The notes: generated by a model not told the origin, from the sequence alone. A stretch of DNA of 21,222 nt from Deltaproteobacteria bacterium UBA2221 (GCA_002328485.1 DCUF01000012.1:32330-53551), one strand, 5' to 3'. Positions 1 to 8,270 are shown, counted from the stretch's first letter. Numbers and translations are program-made.

Positions 1-76
1 GGTCAGCAGCGCCGTATCCTCACCAGAAGCAGATGAAACCTAAAATTCTTGGTCGAAAATCGAATCCTGTTTCCAT
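1..76 (-). CDS. bamF: BamF / MvhD-like subunit, 5' end only, probable selenoprotein
   Basis: This is the first 25 codons of a gene that leaves the window at base 1. ATG is at 76-74, preceded by GGAGAG overlapping the bamE stop. The translation reads METGFDFRPRILGFICFW, then TGA at 22-20, then GYGAAD. The segment PRILGF-CxW-x-GYGAAD matches the N-terminus of MvhD/BamF-type proteins, where a CxWC motif binds a [2Fe-2S] cluster and passes electrons to HdrA. The TGA falls on the second Cys of that motif (C16, U19), so selenocysteine insertion is the natural reading. This fits the known presence of selenocysteine in the Geobacter Bam complex. Only 19 bases follow the TGA here, so the SECIS hairpin cannot be judged. 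The alternative is an 18-residue peptide, which the family match makes unlikely. Confidence 0.78.
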
Positions 77-88
77 TTTTCTCTCCTA

Positions 89-3000
89 CTAGTTCTTTGC
101 CCCTTGCGCTGCCGTCTTACCCGCCTTGGCGAGGGATGGAACTGCCTGATCAATCTGGCTAAACAGCTCGTCGTCGGTAAAATGTTTCAGGTAGATCGCG
201 CTTGCCGGGCATTTCGGGTTACAAAGCCCGTCGCCCTTGCAGATAACGGGATTGACTCTGGCCTTCTTTCCCTTCGGCGTATCCACCAGTTCTATAGCCC
301 CATACTTACAGACCGTGATACAGGCACCGCAGGCCACACAATCATCTTCTCTCACTTCGCACACAGCACCAGAGGCCGTAACCGTGTCCCTGGACAGGAT
401 TGTCACCGCTCGGCCGGCCGCACCATAGGCCTGACTGATCGTCTCAGGGATATGTTTCGGGTAGTGGGCTATACCGCAGAGGAAAATACCGTCCGCAGCG
501 AAATCAACGGGCCGCAGTTTAACATGGGCCTCCTGGAAAAACCCGTCAGGGTTCACGGGGACCTTGAAGAACTTCGATATATCACTATTCTCCGCAGGAG
601 GGATCACTGCAGCGGCCAAGGTAACGATATCCGCATCCAACTCCACCTTCTTGCCCAAGACATAGTCGATGGCCGTTACTTTAAGAACATCCCGTCCGTC
701 TTCCGACTTGCCCGGTGCAACCTCCGGCTCCGCGCCTTGCTCGTAGCGAATGAACTTGACGCCCTTGTCAGCGGCCTCTCGGTAATAGTCTTCCCTCAGG
801 CCGTAGGTCCTCATATCCCTAAAGAGTATGAAGATATCGGCATTCGGGTTCTTCTCTTTCACTTTTAGCGCATTCTTGATTGACTCGCTGCAACATATCC
901 TGCTGCAGTAGTTTCTCTCTTTGTTCCGGCAACCCACGCACTGGATCATGACCAGGCTATCGGCATTGATCACCTTCTCCGCTCCCTTGACGATCTGTTC
1001 CTCAAGCTCGAGCTGGGTCATGACCCTGTCGTCCTGGCCGTAAAGATATTCCGTCGGTTTATACTCCTCCGCACCCGTGGCTATGACCGCTATGCCGTGG
1101 TGGATCTCTCTTACCGCATTTTCTGCCTTAACCTTGGTAACGAAGTTGCCTACGTAGCCGCTTGCCTCACTAATGGTGGCATTGGTCGCTACATGAACAT
1201 ACGGGTTCTGATAGACCTTCTTGACAAGGTCCTTCAGATAGGACTGAACGTCCATGCCGTCCAGCGTGTAGTGCAGCCTGCGAGCGATACCGCCCAGCTC
1301 GGCCTCCTTCTCAAGGAGGAATACCTCGAAGCCCTGGCCTGCAAGGCTCAGTGCACTCGTCATGCCTGCGATGCCGCCGCCGACGACCAGCGCCCGCTTA
1401 TCAACGGGAAGCTGGAACTCTTCGAGGGGCTGAAGCAGGGCAGACCTGGCCACCGACATCCGGACGATATCCTTGGCCTTCTTCGTAGCCACGTCTTTCT
1501 CTTTTGAATGGACCCAGGAGCAGTGCTCCCTGATGTTGGCCATATCATAGAAGTATTGGTTAATGCCGCCTTCGCGAAGGGTATCGCGGAAGAGCGGTTC
1601 GTGGGTTCTCGGGGTACATGCCGCGACGACCACACGGTTAAGCCCTTTCTCTTTGATGGTGTCCGATATCTGCCGGGCGTTATCTGTGGAACAAGCAAAA
1701 AGGGCCTCTTGGGCATGAACCACATTGGGTAATCCGGCTGCATATTCAACAACAGAAGGAACGTCCACCACCCTGCCGATGTTTGCGCCGCAATGGCACA
1801 CGAAGACGCCTATCTTGGGATCCTCCCCCGAAACGTCCTTCTCCTCGGGGTACTCCCTTGCTGTGGCGAGATTTCCTCGCTGATGGGCCAACAATTGGCC
1901 GCACAGGGCATCAGCAGCGCTTGCAGTCACGACCGACTCAGGGATATCTATCGGGCCCTGGAACGCCCCACTCACGAAGACCCCCTTTTTCGAGGTCTCC
2001 ATGGGATTCATGGGATTGGTTTTGCAGAAACCTTTTTCTGTCAACTCTATGCCGAAGGTGCTGGAAAGCGCCTCAAACTCGGTCGGGGGATTCAGACCCA
2101 CCGACAGGACGACCATATCGAATTCTTCTTCCTTCACGCCGTCGTCCGTCGTCGAATATCGTATGGTTACATTTTTACTTTCTGGAATCTCTTTCCCTAT
2201 GGATACATAGCTTCTTATAAATCGAACCCCAGGGAGATTCTCAGCTCTTTGGTAGAACCGCTCAAAATCCTTGCCGAAAGCACGGATGTCATTATGGAAG
2301 ATGGTGCATTCTGCGTCGGCATCATGATCCTTCGTCAGAATAACCTGTTTTTGCGTGTAAGCGCAGCAGACGCCGGAACAGTAGCTGTTGCCGCCCTCTA
2401 TGACCTGTCTCGAACCCACGCACTGGATCCATGCTATCTTGTGAGGGTGTTTCTTGTCGCTGGACCGAAGGATCTCCCCCTCGTAGGGGCCGGTGGCGCA
2501 CAGGAGCCTTTCATAGTCCAGACTCGTCACCACGTTCTCCATGATCCCATATCCGTAGTCGTTTCGAAGCTCCGGATCGAAAGGCTCGAACCCGGGGGCC
2601 AGAACGATGGCGCCTACCTCGACCTCTACCCTCTCCGGCTTCTGGAACAGGTTGATGGCCTTGGTCTTACAGGCACCCTCACAGATTGTGCATCGCTCAT
2701 CCTGCAGAAAGTGACATTTGTCACGTTCGATGTAGGTGACAAGCGGAACCGCCTGGGAGAAGTATATGTGAACGGCCTTGCTTAAGCAAAGGTCCTGGTT
2801 GTACTCATCCGGAACCAAAGCCGGGCAATACTCCACGCACACACCGCATCCCGTACACTTTTCTTCATCAATGTACCGCGGCTTCTTGAGAAGGCTGACC
2901 TTATACTCGCCTGCCTCCCCCTCGACCCGCTCAACCTCGGTGTAGGTCATGATCTCGATGTTCGGGTGCCTGGAGCACTCTATAAATTTGGGCGACTCAA

Positions 3001-3232
3001 TACACATCGAGCAGTCGTTGGTCGGGAAGGTCTTATCGAGCTGAGCCATGTGGCCGCCAATGGCCGGCGCCTTATCAACCAGATAGACCTTGAAACCCAT
3101 AGCCGCAAGATCAAGGGAGGCCTGTATACCGCTGATACCAGCACCGACAACCATGACGTCGGCCGTGTTGGTCTCGCCCAGGCTCTTGCGAAGTTGCTCA
3201 AATTGTTCTTTATCGATCAGTTCTTTTTCCAC
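89..3232 (-). CDS. bamE: BamE: double HdrA-like Fe-S flavoprotein
   Basis: Probable electron-bifurcating flavoprotein of the class II benzoyl-CoA reductase complex; 1047 aa, about 115 kDa, matching BamE in size. It is two HdrA-like units in one chain. The first has an FAD-binding GAGISG at about 30-35, a Cys-rich stretch with CSMC at 74-77, ferredoxin Cys at 126/129/132/136, a further set at 173-188 (CTIC at 181-184), and the HdrA motif CVGS...YCSGVCC at 271-290. The second begins near 472 (CHCGANIG), has a second FAD motif GGGIAG at 618-623 and CVGC...CSRICC at 765-781. A C-terminal ferredoxin-like part has C965/968/971/975 and C998/1004/1008. The start is GTG at 3232 with GAGGA about 10 bases upstream. 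It lies 32 bases after bamD. No selenocysteine codon is present in this subunit. Cytosolic. Confidence 0.85.
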   Translation of the reverse strand: MEKELIDKEQFEQLRKSLGETNTADVMVVGAGISGIQASLDLAAMGFKVYLVDKAPAIGGHMAQLDKTFPTNDCSMCIESPKFIECSRHPNIEIMTYTEVERVEGEAGEYKVSLLKKPRYIDEEKCTGCGVCVEYCPALVPDEYNQDLCLSKAVHIYFSQAVPLVTYIERDKCHFLQDERCTICEGACKTKAINLFQKPERVEVEVGAIVLAPGFEPFDPELRNDYGYGIMENVVTSLDYERLLCATGPYEGEILRSSDKKHPHKIAWIQCVGSRQVIEGGNSYCSGVCCAYTQKQVILTKDHDADAECTIFHNDIRAFGKDFERFYQRAENLPGVRFIRSYVSIGKEIPESKNVTIRYSTTDDGVKEEEFDMVVLSVGLNPPTEFEALSSTFGIELTEKGFCKTNPMNPMETSKKGVFVSGAFQGPIDIPESVVTASAADALCGQLLAHQRGNLATAREYPEEKDVSGEDPKIGVFVCHCGANIGRVVDVPSVVEYAAGLPNVVHAQEALFACSTDNARQISDTIKEKGLNRVVVAACTPRTHEPLFRDTLREGGINQYFYDMANIREHCSWVHSKEKDVATKKAKDIVRMSVARSALLQPLEEFQLPVDKRALVVGGGIAGMTSALSLAGQGFEVFLLEKEAELGGIARRLHYTLDGMDVQSYLKDLVKKVYQNPYVHVATNATISEASGYVGNFVTKVKAENAVREIHHGIAVIATGAEEYKPTEYLYGQDDRVMTQLELEEQIVKGAEKVINADSLVMIQCVGCRNKERNYCSRICCSESIKNALKVKEKNPNADIFILFRDMRTYGLREDYYREAADKGVKFIRYEQGAEPEVAPGKSEDGRDVLKVTAIDYVLGKKVELDADIVTLAAAVIPPAENSDISKFFKVPVNPDGFFQEAHVKLRPVDFAADGIFLCGIAHYPKHIPETISQAYGAAGRAVTILSRDTVTASGAVCEVREDDCVACGACITVCKYGAIELVDTPKGKKARVNPVICKGDGLCNPKCPASAIYLKHFTDDELFSQIDQAVPSLAKAGKTAAQGAKN

Positions 3233-3264
3233 TTTTCTGTGTCCTCATCAGGTTTCATTTCGGT

Positions 3265-4419
3265 TCATTTCATCACTTCCGCGATCACTTCCGTGATGTC
3301 CTTTACCTGTATGTCGTCTGCATGATTGGTGACGAGCCGTGAATCCTCTAAGGCGGTGACGCAGTAGGGACAGGAGGTAACCAGCTCTTCTGCGCCCAGC
3401 TCGATGGCCTGTTCCACTCTTATGTTGGAGAAACGCTCATGCTTTTCCGTTTCTGCCCAGACCCTGCCGCCGCCCATGCCGCAGCACATGGAATCGATGT
3501 GGTGCTCGGGCAATTCTGTTACGGTGATAGCAGGGATCTTTTGGAGGGCTTCTCGGGGTTCCTCAAAGATGCCGTTGTGACGCCCTAAGTAGCAGGGGTC
3601 ATGATAGGCCACGGTTTTCGCATATTCTTTGTTGATCTCCAGCTTGCCTTCCTTTAAGAGCTGGAAGACATACTCGGAGGTATGGATAACCTCGAAGTTC
3701 ACGTTGAACTCAGGGTACTCGTTTTTGAAGGTGTGATAGCAATGAGGGGAAGAGACGAGTATCTTTTTGACCCCGTGATCGATAAAGGTCTTGATGTTCT
3801 CTCTCGCCAGTTTCTTAAAGAGGGCCTCATTGCCGGTCTTACGGATGCTCTCCCCACAGCAGTTCTCCTTGGACCCCAGGATGCCGTAATCGACGCCGGC
3901 CTTGTTTAAGATCTTGGCCGTGGCCTGGGCTACCTTTTTCAGGCGAGGGTCGTAGGCTGCATAGCAGCAGGGAAAATAGAGGATGTCCATGCCTTCAGCA
4001 TAGGGTTTGACCCCTAATCCTTCCGCCCAGTCGGCCCTGGTTTTACGATCCTCGTTGAAGGGGTTACCCTGGGCTTGTAGACCTTGGGCGATGCCACGGT
4101 AGGGTTTGACGGCTGCAGCAAAGACATTATAGCCTGAGGCCATACGGCGCAGGGCGATCATGTCATCGATCTGCTTCACGTCACGGGGACATCTCTGAGG
4201 ACACTTGCCGCAGGTGGTACAGCGCCAGATCTCCTCTTTCTCGATCTCGGTGAGGCCGAAGACGGCCTCCCGGATGAGTTTACGCATGGAAAACTTCCTA
4301 ACCTGGTTCCAGGGACAGACGGTGTCGCACTTACCACACTGGTAACAGTACTTAACCGCGTCTCCGCCTAATTGTTTTACCTCATCTATGACTTCTTTGA
4401 AGGGGGCTACGGTTTCCAT
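3265..4419 (-). CDS. bamD: BamD: HdrB/HdrD-like Fe-S protein with two CCG domains
   Basis: Electron-transfer subunit linking the HdrA-like BamE to the BamBC catalytic pair. Numbering from the upstream GTG at 4431, it has two [4Fe-4S] ferredoxin motifs at the N-terminus (C29/32/35/39 and C71/74/77/81). Two Cys-rich CCG domains follow (PCCYAAYD then ENCCGE; DPCYLGRHNG then MCCGMGGGR), the type that in HdrB/HdrD holds the special non-cubane Fe-S clusters. ATG at 4419 is preferred because GGGAAAG stands 4-5 bases before it. The in-frame GTG at 4431, with AAGGATA very close, would add four residues (MGKT). It ends 32 bases before bamE and follows bamC by under 40 bases, so co-transcription is likely. 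Family membership is clear; the exact partner comes from gene order. Confidence 0.83.
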   Translation of the reverse strand: METVAPFKEVIDEVKQLGGDAVKYCYQCGKCDTVCPWNQVRKFSMRKLIREAVFGLTEIEKEEIWRCTTCGKCPQRCPRDVKQIDDMIALRRMASGYNVFAAAVKPYRGIAQGLQAQGNPFNEDRKTRADWAEGLGVKPYAEGMDILYFPCCYAAYDPRLKKVAQATAKILNKAGVDYGILGSKENCCGESIRKTGNEALFKKLARENIKTFIDHGVKKILVSSPHCYHTFKNEYPEFNVNFEVIHTSEYVFQLLKEGKLEINKEYAKTVAYHDPCYLGRHNGIFEEPREALQKIPAITVTELPEHHIDSMCCGMGGGRVWAETEKHERFSNIRVEQAIELGAEELVTSCPYCVTALEDSRLVTNHADDIQVKDITEVIAEVMK

Positions 4420-4457
4420 TGTCTTTCCCACTATCCTTATAGTTTCGTGTTAACGGC

Positions 4458-5006
4458 TTATTCCTTTGATACCCTCACAACAGTGTCCATGACTTTTTTC
4501 AGCCCGTATCTCTTAATCAAGGTCTTCAGACCTTCATCCATATCAGTAACGGTCGTGACCGGCTCGGTCACCTCTACTTCCCTCTCTTCATAGGTCAAGG
4601 CTCCAAAGGTGCATGCGTCCACGCACATGGGTTTCTCCACGGGAGGATCGCTTTCGCACATGTCGCATTTCAGAGGAAGGCCGGAGTCGGGATCCTTGAA
4701 GGCATCCCTCGATGGGCAGGAGGCGGGGCAGAAGGTGCACTCGCTGTACTCCTTACCGTCTATGATGTAGCTGTTTCTTCCATTGCACTCCGCTTCGGTA
4801 TGGTCGCCCGCCCTAATGGGCACGAAGATATCCAGCATCTCGTCCGCAACTACCATGATGCGCGAACGGCCAGTATTGATCGAACTGTATCTCGGTGTGG
4901 CATGGAAGGCGGAGCACGCTATCTCACAGGCCTTGCACCCCACGCATTTCTTGGTATCAACCTTTATGTTCTTGACGATTCTTGTCTTTTTCCCGTTGTT
5001 CTCCAC
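4458..5006 (-). CDS. bamC: BamC: ferredoxin-like electron-transfer subunit
   Basis: 182-aa soluble polyferredoxin that in the Bam complex pairs with the tungsten subunit BamB and carries electrons to it. The motifs visible are CVGCKACEIAC at 21-31, CTFCPASC at 90-97, and CDMC at 114-117 with C128/C132. Together they are consistent with three [4Fe-4S] clusters of the DmsB/HycB type. The start is GTG at 5006, with AAAGGGGG about 7 bases upstream. Only 12 bases separate it from the bamB stop, so the two are almost certainly translated from one mRNA. Similar ferredoxin subunits accompany other AOR-family oxidoreductases, so the name depends on the adjacent bamB and bamD. Confidence 0.82.
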   Translation of the reverse strand: MENNGKKTRIVKNIKVDTKKCVGCKACEIACSAFHATPRYSSINTGRSRIMVVADEMLDIFVPIRAGDHTEAECNGRNSYIIDGKEYSECTFCPASCPSRDAFKDPDSGLPLKCDMCESDPPVEKPMCVDACTFGALTYEEREVEVTEPVTTVTDMDEGLKTLIKRYGLKKVMDTVVRVSKE

Positions 5007-5018
5007 GGCGCGCCCCCT

Positions 5019-6977
5019 TTATTCCTTCTCGTTCTTGGCCCTGGGATCGTTGAGAGCAGTTGGTTCATCTCCCGTCAGAACGCCCCTCTTGATCAGGTCT
5101 TCCGCAACCCAGCCAAGGCTGAGTCTCTCCAGGGTCTCTTTGGTTGGAATTGCATCAAAGGTCCAACCTTTGAAGTCATAATACTTGGTCAGCAGTTGCT
5201 GTTCGTATGCCTCGTTCCTGACCGCCCAGTGATCCTCCGGCGGCCTCTCCATCGATCTTCTCAGACCCCTCCTATTATTGAGGGCCCTGATCAGGGTGCG
5301 GTTTCTCTGGAAACATTCCCACAATCTATCTTTGTCAAACTCCATCCCCGTTCCATGGGTGATGATGTCGGGCATGTTCCATACGTGATATCCTGTTGTT
5401 CCGCCGAACTGTCCTCGGAAGGAGGAAACAAATCCGCAGAAACCTAAGGAGTCATCGAGGTAGTGCATACACTCATTCCAATCCGTGATTTCCACCATCG
5501 CCTGGTCTGGCAGTTCATCACGCTTTACCCACTGCCGGAACCAATCGTGGAATTTCTTATCCGGTACGGCGATCCATTTCTTGATGAACTCTTCCCTCAA
5601 CTCCGGATCTGCGATTGGGTCTTGTGGGAAGGAGCCCTCGATCTGGGTGATGGCCATATCCTCGCCGGTGGCGATCATCAGGAAGTAGGCCGGATTGAGC
5701 TTGCCAAGCTTGATGGGAAGCTGCTCGAATTTCTTTACCGTGTTGTGATCGAACTTCTCTGCCCCCTTGCCGATAATGGCTGCCGCACCCGACACACCAT
5801 TGGCCAGGACATCGCCGATCCCCTCTCTGAAGGCCATCTTCTGTAGGAGGTAGTAGAATCTGCCTCTAATGTCTGCCGGCATTCCCGGAAAATCTGCCTC
5901 GGTCAGGATTCCTGCATCGAGCAGTTCGAGGCCGAAGGCGATGGTCTGCGGTGTGGAGTAGGAATCAAAACCCAGGTCCATAGCAACCGGCAGGATCTCG
6001 TAGGTAAAATCCAGCTCTTGAAAGGATGCCATGTGGTAGGTGTCCTTTCCGTAGCATTTATAGGAGAATCTCCGCCGGTTCGGCCACTGAATGAGGTTGT
6101 GGCATGCCTTCGGGCAGTTCCAGCAGCCCGTCCAGCGGTTCATGTGGTCATACTTGAGGTTGCGCCATCTTTCTTCGAGCCCCTCGCTCCAGAAGGTCTT
6201 CCGACGCACGCGGGCATTGCCCCAGGCGAAATTGTTGTGATGGAAGCTATCGTCCTCGTCGGTCGCCATCCAGTCACCGATGTTCGGGTTGGCGTCAAGC
6301 TCCTTCCGGAGACGCGAACACATCTCCCACATCTCCTTGGGATGGGCCAAATTGACATCCTTCGTCCCCCGGATGGCAATAGCCTTTAGCTTCTTGGCTC
6401 CCATGACCGGACCAGGTGTCCTGGCGGCGCTGGAGTTACCGCAGTCTATCGAGGCAGTGATGCATCTGTGTTCACCAGCCGGGCCAATGGCAGCGACCCA
6501 GGCCCTTTTGTCGCCCAACTCCTCCTGTATCATCCGCTGCGTATCCAGCATGCCTTTTCCCCGGAGGTGTGTGGCATCACGAATCTCAACTTTGTCGTTG
6601 TGTATCGCCAAATAGACCAGGTCTGGCGCCTCGCCCTTGATGATGATTCTGTCGTAGCCGGCCTGCTTCATTTCCGCCCCGAAGAATCCGCCCATCAGCG
6701 AGTGACCGAAAAAGCCGTTTACGGGTGCGATGGTATTGACGGACACTCGGTTAGCCCCGGGAACGCATGTGCCATTGAGCAAACCGTTACCGAAGATGAG
6801 CAGGTTGTCCGGAGACCACGGGTCCGTTTCAGGCGGAACACGGTCATAGAGTATCTTAGCGTTATAACCATGACCACCCAGATACAGTGCCGTATCCCTC
6901 GGATCGGTCTCTACCTTATCAATGCTTCCCTTTGACAAATCGACTTCTAATTGAAACCCTGTTTCACAGTACCTCAT
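5019..6977 (-). CDS. bamB: BamB-family tungsten oxidoreductase (class II benzoyl-CoA reductase active-site subunit or close paralogue)
   Basis: 652-aa member of the aldehyde:ferredoxin oxidoreductase family, essentially the length of Geobacter BamB, which reduces benzoyl-CoA to the cyclic dienoyl-CoA at a tungsten-bis-pterin site. The N-terminal pterin-binding domain includes YLGGHGYNAKILYDRVPPE at 32-50. Fe-S ligands CWNCPKAC lie at 285-292, with the distal Cys probably C514 (LGFCGF). C308 is a candidate metal-site Cys. A His/Asp-rich segment DEDDSFHHNNF at 240-250 sits where BamB has its substrate/proton-donor region. ATG at 6977 is preceded by GAGGGG. It is followed by bamC, D, E and F in the classic order. 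Benzoyl-CoA specificity is not certain: BamB-like paralogues are common in this group and the pocket segments (CVPGANR, FFGHSLMGG) could differ. No export signal; cytosolic. Confidence 0.8.
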   Translation of the reverse strand: MRYCETGFQLEVDLSKGSIDKVETDPRDTALYLGGHGYNAKILYDRVPPETDPWSPDNLLIFGNGLLNGTCVPGANRVSVNTIAPVNGFFGHSLMGGFFGAEMKQAGYDRIIIKGEAPDLVYLAIHNDKVEIRDATHLRGKGMLDTQRMIQEELGDKRAWVAAIGPAGEHRCITASIDCGNSSAARTPGPVMGAKKLKAIAIRGTKDVNLAHPKEMWEMCSRLRKELDANPNIGDWMATDEDDSFHHNNFAWGNARVRRKTFWSEGLEERWRNLKYDHMNRWTGCWNCPKACHNLIQWPNRRRFSYKCYGKDTYHMASFQELDFTYEILPVAMDLGFDSYSTPQTIAFGLELLDAGILTEADFPGMPADIRGRFYYLLQKMAFREGIGDVLANGVSGAAAIIGKGAEKFDHNTVKKFEQLPIKLGKLNPAYFLMIATGEDMAITQIEGSFPQDPIADPELREEFIKKWIAVPDKKFHDWFRQWVKRDELPDQAMVEITDWNECMHYLDDSLGFCGFVSSFRGQFGGTTGYHVWNMPDIITHGTGMEFDKDRLWECFQRNRTLIRALNNRRGLRRSMERPPEDHWAVRNEAYEQQLLTKYYDFKGWTFDAIPTKETLERLSLGWVAEDLIKRGVLTGDEPTALNDPRAKNEKE

Positions 6978-7058
6978 TTTTTTACCCCTCTAGGTCTCAT
7001 TGCAGCCTGATGTGACCGGACAAGCTGCTTAATACTTTACGTGCTTCCGCGGCAGTTT

Positions 7059-7265
7059 CTAATGGCGCGCCGTCATTGAGCCATGACCGCCTTTCTTCTT
7101 CTTCACTTCTTGTCTCCACGGCACTCTCGCTGGAGGCGCTACCGGAGTCTCCGTGACCGGAAGCAGCCAGATGATCTCTCCTAGCTGAGACCTCAGCATC
7201 TCCTGGGCCGTTTCTATATCCGGGGCTTCGATCTCTTTCATGTTGCAATAAACCCTAAAATACAT
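7059..7265 (-). CDS. small unknown protein between iclR and bamB
   Basis: 68-aa ORF with a strong ribosome site (GGAGGAGGG, about 6 bases before ATG at 7265). I do not recognise a family. The first 40 residues look like a folded peptide (MYFRVYCNMKEIEAPDIETA, then an amphipathic stretch ending IIWLLP). The end is a basic, low-complexity KKKKGGHGSMTARH. The stop leaves 81 bases to bamB. In the -1 frame an open stretch continues past this stop to 6997, ending 19 bases before the bamB ATG with a plausible helical sequence (ETAAEARKVLSSL). The real protein may therefore be about 90 aa and disrupted by an indel near 7090-7100. Its place suggests a small accessory protein of the AOR enzyme, but that is inference. 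Confidence 0.55.
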   Translation of the reverse strand: MYFRVYCNMKEIEAPDIETAQEMLRSQLGEIIWLLPVTETPVAPPARVPWRQEVKKKKGGHGSMTARH

Positions 7266-7321
7266 GTGTTACCCTCCTCCAATCACTTGATCTATGCGGA
7301 ACTTTCATCTTACCGACGTCA

Positions 7322-8098
7322 TTACTGTAATCGACAGTTAACCTCTTCCGATATACGAATCAGTAGATCCTTGAGCATCGGGAGGGACGCCTCCGGCACC
7401 TGACTCTTAAGGCCTGCCGCCCAGATGGCTGCCTGGATGTTATCCCCGCCGTAGGCCCTTATGGGCACAGCAAAACCGACCATGCTTTCGATATACTCTC
7501 CTAAATCATAGGCGATGCCCTGTTTACGGACCTCTAAAATCTCCTCTTTGTATGCCCCCTTGTCGAGAATCGAGAAGGCGGTGTATCTTCTCAGTTCGTT
7601 CCTGGCCAAGATCTCATCAATCGCTTCGTCGGGCAGTTGGGACAGCATAGCCTTGATTCCCGCCCCGGCCAGGTTGGGCATCTGCATGCCTATCTCCGAA
7701 GACACCTTGATCCCATGGCCCGAATCCACCTTGTCGATGAGTATGGCCTGGCTATCCGAGCGTAACCCCAGGAAGGCCGACAGATTTGTTTTCTCCGTGA
7801 TTTCTTCGAGATAAGGACGTGCAATCTGTATGAGGTTGGAGCGCTTTCCTGCCTGGTTTCCTAAGATGTAGAAGCGCGTACCGAAAGTGAATTTTCCATT
7901 GCCTTGGTTTTCGAGGACCTTCAGATCTGCAAGGGTGTGACTGATGTTGAATACAGTGCTTTTATTAAGCCCGAGCTGACCGGACATGTCGCTAATACCC
8001 ATTGGTTCCTTTGACTGGACAAGCAGTTCTAGAATGGCGAAGCATTTGTCGATGGCTGGTACTCTTTTGAAGTTCTTGGTGTACATCGTGGTGTCCAT
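7322..8098 (-). CDS. IclR-family transcriptional regulator
   Basis: 258-aa DNA-binding regulator. The N-terminal winged helix-turn-helix spans about 15-75 (AILELLVQSKEPMGISDMSG, then LGLNKSTVFNISHTLADL). The IclR effector-binding domain fills about 85-255, with the typical pattern SAFLGLRSDSQAILIDKVDS and a GAGIKAMLSQLP segment. ATG at 8098 has only a weak AGAGAG upstream. It lies first in the minus-strand series, 56 bases before the small ORF and bamB. I see no strong promoter in that gap, so it may be co-transcribed with the bam genes and control them in response to an aromatic or acyl-CoA-related effector, as IclR proteins often do. A TTGACA-18-TATATA promoter and a 10-bp palindrome at its likely transcription start suggest autoregulation. 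Confidence 0.9.
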   Translation of the reverse strand: MDTTMYTKNFKRVPAIDKCFAILELLVQSKEPMGISDMSGQLGLNKSTVFNISHTLADLKVLENQGNGKFTFGTRFYILGNQAGKRSNLIQIARPYLEEITEKTNLSAFLGLRSDSQAILIDKVDSGHGIKVSSEIGMQMPNLAGAGIKAMLSQLPDEAIDEILARNELRRYTAFSILDKGAYKEEILEVRKQGIAYDLGEYIESMVGFAVPIRAYGGDNIQAAIWAAGLKSQVPEASLPMLKDLLIRISEEVNCRLQ

Positions 8099-8116
8099 TA
8101 GTCATTCTCTCTATCG

Positions 8117-8126
8117 AACATATGTT
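8117..8126. promoter_or_regulatory. 10-bp palindrome at the predicted iclR transcription start
   Basis: AACATATGTT is a perfect palindrome lying just downstream of the -10 box and covering the expected start site. It is a good place for an autorepressor (IclR) operator. It is AT-rich and short, so chance cannot be excluded. Confidence 0.35.
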
Positions 8127-8127
8127 T

Positions 8128-8157
8128 TATATATCAAACGTGGGTAGGTCTTGTCAA
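8128..8157 (-). promoter_or_regulatory. sigma70-like promoter of the iclR-bam operon
   Basis: On the minus strand a perfect TTGACA (8157-8152) is followed after 18 bases by TATATA (8133-8128). Transcription would begin near 8121, about 20 bases before the IclR ATG. Confidence 0.6.
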
Positions 8158-8249
8158 GGAAAATCTCTAGACGAGACGATACTGTCATTCACTGGGGAGA
8201 TCGAAGGTTCTGCGGGGAGAAAGCTCGGTTCTGTACGAGAAAATTCCTT

Positions 8250-8270
8250 CACGATAGGGCAAATATCGTG
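8250..8270. repeat. inverted repeat between two minus-strand genes
   Basis: CACGATA and TATCGTG arms (7 bp, perfect) are separated by GGGCAAA. It lies between the orphan membrane-protein gene and the iclR promoter. It has no clear T-tract on either side, so it is a weak terminator or a protein-binding site. Nothing else was recognised in 8160-8376. Confidence 0.35.

Noticed and set aside
104..868. 254-codon plus-strand open frame
   Set aside because: It lies fully antisense to bamE, which has clear domain motifs; no family features of its own.
1793..2785. 330-codon plus-strand open frame
   Set aside because: Antisense shadow of bamE; its long openness follows from the codon pattern of the real gene.
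4800..5447. 215-codon plus-strand open frame
   Set aside because: Antisense to bamC and bamB, no recognisable domain or ribosome site.
7059..7104. Programmed -1 frameshift in the small ORF before bamB
   Set aside because: The A/G-rich run does not form an XXXYYYZ heptamer in the right phase; an indel or simple non-coding tail explains it better.
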